Assembly (NCBI GenBank): GCA_964590755.1
Contig: CAZPYK010000040.1
Span: 1-13,977 of the forward strand
Direction: 5' to 3'
Source: CAG-390 sp964590755
GTDB lineage: Bacteria > Bacillota > Clostridia > Oscillospirales > CAG-272
DNA length: 13,977 nt
Shown here: piece after piece, positions 5,337 through 11,188 of the stretch
Position numbering within the stretch: the first letter of the stretch is position 1
Layout: the number at the start of each line of letters is the position of its first letter
Made by a program: the position numbers and the translations under genes
Notes under the pieces: generated by a model
Database searches by the model: none
What the model saw: the letters and a program-made list of their open reading frames with translations, nothing else
Told to the model about the DNA's origin: nothing

Positions 5337-7343
5337 ATGACATTTGCACTCGCCGGAAACCAAAACTGCGGCAAAACAACGCTTTTTAACGCACTGACCG
5401 GCTCAAATCAGCACGTTGGAAACTTTCCCGGCGTCACGGTCGATCAAAAATCCGGAGTGATAAAGGGGCACCGTGATGCCACGGTGGTAGATCTGCCCGG
5501 CATATATTCGATACGTCCGTACACCCAAGAGGAGATAGTCACACGCGATTTTATCATCGACGGAAAGCCGGACGGCATAATAAATATCGTCGATGCCACA
5601 AATATCGAGCGTAACCTGTACCTTACACTTCAACTGCTTGAGCTCAGGATTCCGACCGTTATCGCACTGAACATGATGGATGAAGTCAGGGCGGGCGGCG
5701 GCTCGGTAAACATTGCCGCAATAAGCGAGCTGCTCGGCGTGCCGGTGGTTCCCATCAGCGCCGCCAAGGGCGAGGGTGTTTCCGAACTCGCCGACAAGAT
5801 GGTCGAAACGGCGAAAATGCGCCGCCTGCCCGCCGTATACGACTTTTGCGGCGACGGCGCGGTGCACCGCTGCATACACGCCACCGCACACGTGATTGAG
5901 GATCACGCCAAGGCGGGAGGCATATCTCCGCGCTTTTGCGCCACAAAGCTGATAGAGGGAGACCCCGACATCGAAAAGCGGCTCGAGCTTCACCAAAACG
6001 AGCTTGAAATGATAGAGCATTCGGTGGTCGAGATGGAGACCGAGACCGGGCTTGACCGCAACGCGGCGCTTGCCGACATGCGTTACACCTTTATCGAGCG
6101 GGTGGTCGCCGCCTCCGTGGTCAAGGCAAAGGAAAGTCGCGAGCACCGTCGAAGCGTGGCGATAGACAAGGTTCTCACGGGCAAGTACACCGCCATTCCG
6201 GTGTTCATCGGCATAATGCTGCTCATCTTTTGGCTCACCTTTGACGTGATAGGGCAAAATCTTTCCGACCTGCTTTCGCTTGGCATCGACGCGCTGACCG
6301 AGCTTGTCGGACGCGCACTCATCGCCTACGGTATCAATGACGTGGTCTACAGTCTTGTCATCGACGGTATATTCGCCGGAGTGGGTAGTGTACTCAGCTT
6401 TTTGCCCATCATAATTACGCTCTTTTTCTTCCTTTCGATATTGGAGGATACCGGATATATGGCGCGCATCGCCTTTGTCATGGATAAGCCCCTGCGCGCG
6501 CTGGGACTTTCCGGGCGCAGCTTCGTACCGATGCTTATCGGCTTCGGTTGCTCTGTTCCCGCCATAATGGCAACGCGCACGCTCTCTTCCGACCGCGACC
6601 GCAAAATGACGATATTGCTGACTCCGTACATGAGCTGCTCTGCCAAGATCGCAATATATGCGGTGTTTTGCAACGCGTTTTTCAAAGAATACCGCGCGCT
6701 TGTAATGGTTGCGCTCTATTTTGGCGGCATTCTGCTGTCGGTGTTGGTCGCCGTGGTGCTCAAGCACACCGTTTTTCGCGGTCAGCCGGTCCCCTTTGTA
6801 ATGGAACTGCCAAATTACCGCTTCCCCTCTCCGCGCAGTGTATTTATGCTTTTGTGGGACAAGGCAAAGGATTTCCTCAGCCGTGCGTTCACTGTTATTT
6901 TTACCGCAACGGTGATCATTTGGTTTCTTCAGACCTTCGACGCCAAACTGAACGTTGCAGTCGACAGCTCGCAAAGTCTTTTGGCAATGGTCGGACGTTT
7001 TATCGCGTCCGCCTTCAAGCCCCTGGGCTTCGGTGACTGGAGGATAGTGACCTCGCTGATATCCGGATTTACAGCAAAAGAGGCGGTGGTCAGCACGCTG
7101 ACCGTTCTGCTTGAAACGAGCACCGCCGAGCTCAATGCGGCACTCGGCGCAATGTTTACCCCCATATCCGCGATAAGCTTTTTGGCTTTCACACTGCTCT
7201 ACACTCCCTGTGTCGCCGCGGTCGCCGCCATAAAGCGCGAGCTGGGCTCAACGCTCGGGACCATCGGTGTCGTTATCATGCAGTGCGGGGTGGCGTGGCT
7301 CGTCGGCTTTGCGCTATACTCGGTGCTCGGCTTGATATTTTGA
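5337..7343 (+). CDS. feoB: FeoB, GTPase-coupled ferrous iron transporter
   Basis: 668-residue inner-membrane Fe(II) importer. The N-terminal G domain shows G1 GNQNCGKTT (7-15), G2 NFPGVTV (29-35), G3 DLPG (52-55), G4 NMMD (112-115) and G5 SAAKG (141-145). A helical regulatory segment (about 150-270) leads into the polytopic permease. The permease has the two gate-type repeats GFGCSVPA (402-409, Cys405) and SGFTAKEAV (577-585), plus YMSCSAK (Cys434) and YTPCVAAVAAIKRE near the end. The family core is complete; FeoB lengths of 600-800 are usual. ATG at 5337 starts directly at the G domain; the Shine-Dalgarno is only a weak GAAAG-type sequence. The gene sits between feoA and the FeoB-associated Cys-rich protein, and no transmembrane part is missing. 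Confidence 0.97.
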   Translation: MTFALAGNQNCGKTTLFNALTGSNQHVGNFPGVTVDQKSGVIKGHRDATVVDLPGIYSIRPYTQEEIVTRDFIIDGKPDGIINIVDATNIERNLYLTLQLLELRIPTVIALNMMDEVRAGGGSVNIAAISELLGVPVVPISAAKGEGVSELADKMVETAKMRRLPAVYDFCGDGAVHRCIHATAHVIEDHAKAGGISPRFCATKLIEGDPDIEKRLELHQNELEMIEHSVVEMETETGLDRNAALADMRYTFIERVVAASVVKAKESREHRRSVAIDKVLTGKYTAIPVFIGIMLLIFWLTFDVIGQNLSDLLSLGIDALTELVGRALIAYGINDVVYSLVIDGIFAGVGSVLSFLPIIITLFFFLSILEDTGYMARIAFVMDKPLRALGLSGRSFVPMLIGFGCSVPAIMATRTLSSDRDRKMTILLTPYMSCSAKIAIYAVFCNAFFKEYRALVMVALYFGGILLSVLVAVVLKHTVFRGQPVPFVMELPNYRFPSPRSVFMLLWDKAKDFLSRAFTVIFTATVIIWFLQTFDAKLNVAVDSSQSLLAMVGRFIASAFKPLGFGDWRIVTSLISGFTAKEAVVSTLTVLLETSTAELNAALGAMFTPISAISFLAFTLLYTPCVAAVAAIKRELGSTLGTIGVVIMQCGVAWLVGFALYSVLGLIF

Positions 7344-7365
7344 TCAAAATTACATATTTATTGAA

Positions 7366-7572
7366 ATGGGAATAGGCGATTATATTCTGCTTGCGCTCAT
7401 CGGAACCGCTCTCGGACTCGCGGTGGCGCATATGATAAAAAAGAAGAAAAGCGGGGGCGGCTGCTGCGGGAATTGCTCCGTCTGCTCTTGCTGCAATTGC
7501 CTCGGTGCGGCACACGACGAACGCCCGTCCGAAGCATCCGATACAAGAAAGGAAAAGGACAAAATTGTATAA
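7366..7572 (+). CDS. FeoB-associated Cys-rich membrane protein
   Basis: 68-residue protein: one N-terminal helix (about 5-23), a Lys patch (25-28), then a cluster of seven cysteines (33, 34, 37, 40, 42, 43, 45) and a charged tail. This architecture and its position right after feoB match the FeoB-associated Cys-rich membrane protein family (often in the place taken by FeoC in enterics). The job is thought to be support of Fe(II) transport, perhaps metal or redox sensing; this is not proven. No clear Shine-Dalgarno precedes the ATG at 7366, 22 bp after feoB, so translation may depend on coupling to feoB. Its 3' end overlaps the TTG start of nfnA by 8 nt. Confidence 0.88.
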   Translation: MGIGDYILLALIGTALGLAVAHMIKKKKSGGGCCGNCSVCSCCNCLGAAHDERPSEASDTRKEKDKIV

Positions 7573-8422
7573 GATCCTTAAAAAAAGAGAGTTGAATCCA
7601 ACCGTTGTGTTAATGGAAGTGGAAGCACCCTACATCGCGCGAAAGGCGCAGGCGGGACAATTCGTGATCCTGCGCGTCGACGATGAGGGCGAGCGCATTC
7701 CGTTGACGATCGCCGGCTTCGACCGCGCGGCGGGATGGGTAAGAATAATATTTCAAATAGTCGGCGCCACCACCGCGGCGCTCGCGCGGCTTTCCGAGGG
7801 TGACAGCCTTGCGGACATGTGCGGTCCGCTCGGAAAGCCGACCGAAACGACGAGGCTTAAAAACGTCTGCGTCATCGGCGGAGGTGTGGGGTGTGCCATT
7901 GCGCTCCCTATAGCCGAAAGGCTTCATTCGGAGGGCTGTCGCGTCACCTCGATAATCGGTTTTCGCTCGCGCGAGCTTGTGATACTCGAAAATGAATTCG
8001 CGGCGGCATCAGATCGACTTTTCACCGTCACTGACGACGGCAGCTACGGCAGACAGGGCAATGTTTGCCTTCCGCTTGACGAGCTTTTGCGCTCGGGCGA
8101 GCGCTTTGACCGCATAATAGCCATCGGACCGCTCGTGATGATGAAATTCGCCGTCGAATCGGCAAAGGCATATCAAATTCCCACAACAGTATCGATGAAC
8201 CCGATAATGATCGACGGCACCGGCATGTGCGGCGGCTGTCGTCTGACCTTGATAAAGGACGGATGCCGCGTGACTCGCTTTGCGTGCGTTGACGGTCCGG
8301 ATTTCAACGGTGACGAGGTCGATTTCGACGAGGCGATCGAACGCGCCGGAAGCTATCGCGAGCAGGAGCGCCACGCATACGAGCGCGACTGCAATCTTTT
8401 CAAAGCCGAACCGAAGCAATAA
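7565..8422 (+). CDS. nfnA: NfnA-type ferredoxin:NAD(P) oxidoreductase small subunit (sulfide dehydrogenase beta-like)
   Basis: 285-residue flavoprotein subunit of the NfnAB / sulfide dehydrogenase group, which moves electrons between reduced ferredoxin, NADH and NADPH (electron bifurcation in characterised Clostridia). Domains: FAD-binding barrel with RIPLTI (44-49), nucleotide-binding domain with GGGVG (106-109 region), and a C-terminal [2Fe-2S] site IDGTGMCGGC (216-225) with a further Cys at 241. The start is the TTG at 7565 (M-Y-K-I-L-K-K), supported by AAAAGGA ending 5 nt upstream and by family length; a longer in-frame reading from 7505 would overlap the preceding gene by 68 bp. The 8-nt overlap with the Cys-rich protein implies translational coupling and co-transcription with feo. 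NfnA alone is also annotated as ferredoxin-NADP reductase or dihydroorotate dehydrogenase electron-transfer subunit; the adjacent NfnB settles it. Confidence 0.9.
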   Translation: MYKILKKRELNPTVVLMEVEAPYIARKAQAGQFVILRVDDEGERIPLTIAGFDRAAGWVRIIFQIVGATTAALARLSEGDSLADMCGPLGKPTETTRLKNVCVIGGGVGCAIALPIAERLHSEGCRVTSIIGFRSRELVILENEFAAASDRLFTVTDDGSYGRQGNVCLPLDELLRSGERFDRIIAIGPLVMMKFAVESAKAYQIPTTVSMNPIMIDGTGMCGGCRLTLIKDGCRVTRFACVDGPDFNGDEVDFDEAIERAGSYREQERHAYERDCNLFKAEPKQ

Positions 8423-8435
8423 GGTGTATAAAATT

Positions 8436-9851
8436 ATGACAAATATAATAAATAAAGATCCCAAAAAGACCCCCATGCCGCTGCTTGATCCGCAAGCTCG
8501 GGCACACAGCTTTGACGAGGTGGCGCTCGGATATTCCGACTCTGATGCCGCCTCGGAAGCCGCAAGGTGCCTTGGCTGTCGCGAGCCCGCCTGCGTCGGA
8601 GGCTGCCCGGTCGGCATAAACATTCCGGCATTCATTGCAAAGATCAAAGAGGGCGACTGCGAGGGCGCATATCGCATAATAAGCATAGATTCAAGCCTTC
8701 CCGCCGTTTGCGGACGCGTCTGCCCGCAGGAAACACAGTGCGAGAGCCGCTGTGTGCGCGGAATAAAGGGCGAACCGGTAGGCATCGGCAGACTTGAGCG
8801 CTACGTTGCCGACCGTCACGCGCAAGAGAGCCGCGCTCTGACGAGACCGGAAAGCAACGGTCACCGCGTAGCGGTGGTCGGTTCGGGGCCCTCCGGACTT
8901 ACCTGCGCGGGTGAGCTCGCCAAAGCGGGCTTCTCGGTCACGGTATTTGAAGCCTTGCACACGCCGGGCGGAGTTTTGGTATACGGAATTCCCGAATTTC
9001 GTCTGCCCAAGACGATAGTGGCGCGAGAGGTCAATGAACTGCGCGCGCTCGGTGTCGAATTTATGACCAATATGATAATAGGCAAAACTCTGACGGTCGA
9101 CGAGCTCTTTGCGGAAGGCTACGAGACGATATATATCGGCTCGGGCGCGGGACTTCCCATGTTCATGGGCATTCCGGGCGAAGGGCTTTGCGGTGTCTAT
9201 TCGGCAAACGAATATCTGACGCGCACGAATCTTATGAAGGCTTATCGCGAGAATGCCGCCACGCCGATAACGAAGGGCGGCAGTATAGCCGTGGTGGGCG
9301 GCGGCAATGTCGCCATGGATGCGGCGCGCTGTGCGTTGCGGCTCGGCGCCGAAAAGGTCCGCATCATCTACCGCCGCTCGGAAAAGGAGCTCCCTGCCAG
9401 GCGCGAGGAGGTCGAGCACGCAAAGGAAGAAGGCGTTGAATTCTGTTTCCTTTGCAATCCTGTCGAGGTGCTCGGCTATCGCAACCCCACCGACCGCCGC
9501 GATCCCAAAAACGGCCGTGTCACGGGGCTCAGATGTGTGCGAATGGAGCTTGGCGAGCCAGACGAGCGCGGCAGACGGCGTCCCGTTGCCGTTCCGGGAA
9601 GCGAATTCGACATTCCGGTCGACACCGTGATAATGGCACTGGGCACCACCCCAAATCCTCTGATAAAGGAGACCACGGAAGGGCTTGAGTTCGGTCCGCG
9701 CGGCGGCATCATCATCGATGCATCCACCGGTCTTACCTCAAAGAAAATGGTCTACGCGGGCGGCGACGCAGTCACCGGCGCCGCGACGGTAATTTCCGCC
9801 ATGGGCGCGGGCAAGACCGCCGCACGCGCAATCGCGGAAAGCTTGAAATAA
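8436..9851 (+). CDS. nfnB: NfnB-type NADPH oxidoreductase large subunit (GltA/glutamate synthase small-chain-like)
   Basis: 471-residue partner of NfnA, also widely annotated as NADPH-dependent glutamate synthase (homotetrameric) GltA. An N-terminal [4Fe-4S] domain has two Cys sets: C45, C48, C53, C57 (CLGCREPACVGGC) and C92, C96, C102, C106. An FAD Rossmann motif GSGPSG lies at 149-154 and an NADP-binding GGGNVAMDAAR at 288-298, followed by YRRSEKELPARREEVEHA. The C-terminal FAD motif is AGGDAVTGAATVISAMGAGK (441-460). The ATG at 8436 is preceded by AAGGTG (8421-8426, spacing 9), which overlaps the nfnA stop. No glutamate synthase large subunit is nearby, favouring the Nfn role. A decayed copy of this gene's last 70 or so codons lies at 10463-10655. 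Confidence 0.92.
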   Translation: MTNIINKDPKKTPMPLLDPQARAHSFDEVALGYSDSDAASEAARCLGCREPACVGGCPVGINIPAFIAKIKEGDCEGAYRIISIDSSLPAVCGRVCPQETQCESRCVRGIKGEPVGIGRLERYVADRHAQESRALTRPESNGHRVAVVGSGPSGLTCAGELAKAGFSVTVFEALHTPGGVLVYGIPEFRLPKTIVAREVNELRALGVEFMTNMIIGKTLTVDELFAEGYETIYIGSGAGLPMFMGIPGEGLCGVYSANEYLTRTNLMKAYRENAATPITKGGSIAVVGGGNVAMDAARCALRLGAEKVRIIYRRSEKELPARREEVEHAKEEGVEFCFLCNPVEVLGYRNPTDRRDPKNGRVTGLRCVRMELGEPDERGRRRPVAVPGSEFDIPVDTVIMALGTTPNPLIKETTEGLEFGPRGGIIIDASTGLTSKKMVYAGGDAVTGAATVISAMGAGKTAARAIAESLK

Positions 9852-9906
9852 GATGAACGCGGTACCATGCGGTGCCGACAAAACTGTAAGAAATCGAGGA
9901 AATACC

Positions 9907-10371
9907 GTGAAAAACAAAAACAACGAAGTAAAGCTTTACAATGTGTTATTTCCGCTTTGGATGTTGCTTCTCTTTCCGCAAATGTGGGCGGTAACTTTGC
10001 CCGGCAATTTTATCATCGACAGCCTTGTGCTCGTCGCCTGCATGTTTGCCTTTCATATAACAGACAAATGGCATTTTTACAGAAGGCATATTCTTCAAAT
10101 ATTCGGTTTTGGCATGCTCGCCGATCTTGTGGGTGCCGCGTATATTTTGCTTTTGTGGATATGGGCAGGCGAGATCATTACGTTGGGTGACGAGCTCTAT
10201 CTCACGATTCCGGCTTTGCTGATATCCGCCGTTTGTATTTTTTTGTTCGGATATTTTGTTACATTTAAAAAGTCTGATAAAGCGTTGCGCCTGAAGCTTG
10301 CGCTTGCATTTGCCATTCTGACGGCACCGTATACATTTTTGGTTCCGTCAAAATGGCTGTACGGAATGTAA
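9907..10371 (+). CDS. Unknown small polytopic membrane protein
   Basis: 154 residues with about five hydrophobic segments (roughly 13-30, 34-51, 64-88, 100-120, 129-147) and a short charged N-terminus ending in KLYNVLFPLWMLLLFPQMW. I recall similar KLYNVLFP-type proteins in other Firmicutes but no function is known. The GTG at 9907 is preferred: GAGGA (9896-9900) lies 6 nt upstream, and the hydrophobic homologous part begins soon after. An in-frame ATG at 9853, one base after the nfnB stop, would add 18 residues with no hydrophobic or conserved look; it cannot be excluded. The gene follows nfnB without a terminator, so it probably belongs to the feo-nfn transcript, though nothing ties it to iron or redox work. 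Confidence 0.75.
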   Translation: MKNKNNEVKLYNVLFPLWMLLLFPQMWAVTLPGNFIIDSLVLVACMFAFHITDKWHFYRRHILQIFGFGMLADLVGAAYILLLWIWAGEIITLGDELYLTIPALLISAVCIFLFGYFVTFKKSDKALRLKLALAFAILTAPYTFLVPSKWLYGM

Positions 10372-10462
10372 CCACAACGGTTCACCTCCCCGTCAAACCG
10401 CTGCCACCCGCAGCAGCACGAGCAATTTTTGCTGCGTTTGGGTCAATTGCGCGGCAAGGCAC

Positions 10463-10655
10463 ATGGAATACCCGGTAGGATGCGATACACTTGATCTTAT
10501 CCGATTCCGACAGAACACACTTCGCTCACCTGCGATGATTTCGATCGCGCACACTTCGGCAACAACAAAAGGACGGCTTCCCGACAGCCATTTCCGATAT
10601 GGGCGCAAGCAAGACCGCCGCGCGTGCGGTCGCCAAGCCTGTTGAACTGACATAA
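10463..10655 (+). pseudogene. Decayed 3' fragment of an nfnB/gltA-like gene
   Basis: Remnant of the C-terminal 70 or so codons of a second nfnB-like gene. In one frame (10463-10571) it reads PVGCDTLDLI, then AMISIAHTSATTKG; these align with ALGTTPNPLI and GGIIIDASTGLTSKK of NfnB (residues about 401-437). After a deletion of roughly 10-15 codons and a frame change, 10590-10655 reads ISDMGASKTAARAVAKPVELT and stop, against ISAMGAGKTAARAIAESLK of the intact gene. The N-terminal 400 codons are absent and there is no start signal. The DNA match is strong around ATGGGCGC and AAGACCGCCGC. It lies about 90 bp after the membrane protein gene and 45 bp before the operon terminator. It is either the leftover of a tandem nfnB duplication or of a replaced older copy. 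The rest of 10372-10740 holds no other gene. Confidence 0.75.
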
Positions 10656-10700
10656 TACAAATCGGGCGCACGACGCCGACCATACGAATAAACACGAAGA

Positions 10701-10737
10701 TCACTGCCGAGAAAAAATGCTCTCGGCAGTGATTTTT
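10701..10737 (+). terminator. Strong intrinsic terminator of the feo-nfn operon
   Basis: TCACTGCCGAGA (10701-10712) and TCTCGGCAGTGA (10721-10732) form a perfect 12-bp stem with an 8-nt loop, followed by five T (10733-10737). It ends 3 bp before the -35 box of the csoR promoter and so insulates the two units. Confidence 0.92.
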
Positions 10738-10740
10738 CAC

Positions 10741-10769
10741 TTGACAAATACCCCATACGGGTATATAAT
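10741..10769 (+). promoter_or_regulatory. SigA promoter of csoR-copA
   Basis: TTGACA (10741-10746), 17-nt spacer, TATAAT (10764-10769), a perfect consensus. The spacer is largely occupied by the CsoR operator, so bound repressor would block RNA polymerase directly. Confidence 0.93.
10748..10764. promoter_or_regulatory. CsoR operator
   Basis: ATACCCCATACGGGTAT, a pseudo-inverted repeat with ATACCC/GGGTAT arms around CATAC, of the G/C-tract type bound by copper-sensing CsoR repressors. Its place between -35 and -10 and the csoR gene next to it make autoregulation by Cu(I) very likely. Confidence 0.85.
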
Positions 10770-10822
10770 AGATATAGCAACGGTTCAATTATACACGCAA
10801 GACGAAAGGAACGACCGCAATA

Positions 10823-11131
10823 ATGGAAAACGAACACGAAAAATGCCTCTGTGTGCGCAAAAAGAAAAGAAGCACCGAGGAATACAAGCGCCTGATAAAC
10901 AGATTAAATCGCATTGAAGGACAAATACGCGGCATTCGCGGAATGGTGGAAAACGATGCCTATTGCCCGGATATACTGATACAATCCGCCGCGGCAAGCG
11001 CCGCTCTCAACGCTTTCAATCGCGAACTGCTCGCGGAGCACATAAGGACCTGCGTGGCAAGCGACATAAGAGACGGCAAGGATGAATCGGTGCATGAACT
11101 CACCGAAATGCTGAAAAAGCTTATGAAATGA
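10823..11131 (+). CDS. csoR: CsoR, copper-sensing transcriptional repressor
   Basis: 102-residue all-helical repressor of the CsoR/RcnR family (DUF156). The Cu(I)-binding triad Cys48, His73, Cys77 is present (YCPDILIQ ... EHIRTC), as is the signature RLNRIEGQIRGIRGMVE (27-43), so it is the Cu rather than the Ni/Co or persulfide type, though Cys-based persulfide sensors (CstR) share two of these residues. The N-terminus has an extra C8-x-C10 before a Lys/Arg run, which is not part of the usual triad. ATG at 10823 has AAAGGA (10805-10810) at 12 nt. The gene is followed by copA after 57 bp and shares its promoter; with copper bound it should leave the operator at 10748-10764. Confidence 0.95.
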   Translation: MENEHEKCLCVRKKKRSTEEYKRLINRLNRIEGQIRGIRGMVENDAYCPDILIQSAAASAALNAFNRELLAEHIRTCVASDIRDGKDESVHELTEMLKKLMK

Positions 11132-11188
11132 TCCGCCGTGCGGAATAATGTTACCGGAGTCAATAAATCGTAACGGAGATAACAATAA

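Noticed and set aside
4922..5374. 150-codon minus-strand frame across the 99-bp repeats and feoA
   Set aside because: It crosses feoA antisense and runs into tandem repeat DNA; no start signal or protein family seen.
5403..6974. 523-codon open frame antisense to feoB
   Set aside because: It lies fully inside feoB, whose protein has all family motifs. The antisense product is rich in His/Arg/Tyr without domains, as expected for the mirror of a GC-rich gene.
8691..9419. 242-codon open frame antisense to nfnB
   Set aside because: Fully inside a well-supported gene, no RBS or recognisable motif; a compositional shadow.
9853..9906. ATG at 9853 as start of the small membrane protein
   Set aside because: Possible, but the GTG at 9907 has a GAGGA site at ideal spacing and the added 18 residues have no membrane or conserved look; kept as the second choice.
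10393..10837. Minus-strand ORFs over the nfnB relic and csoR promoter
   Set aside because: They overlap the operon terminator, the csoR promoter and relic coding sequence on the other strand; no start signals.
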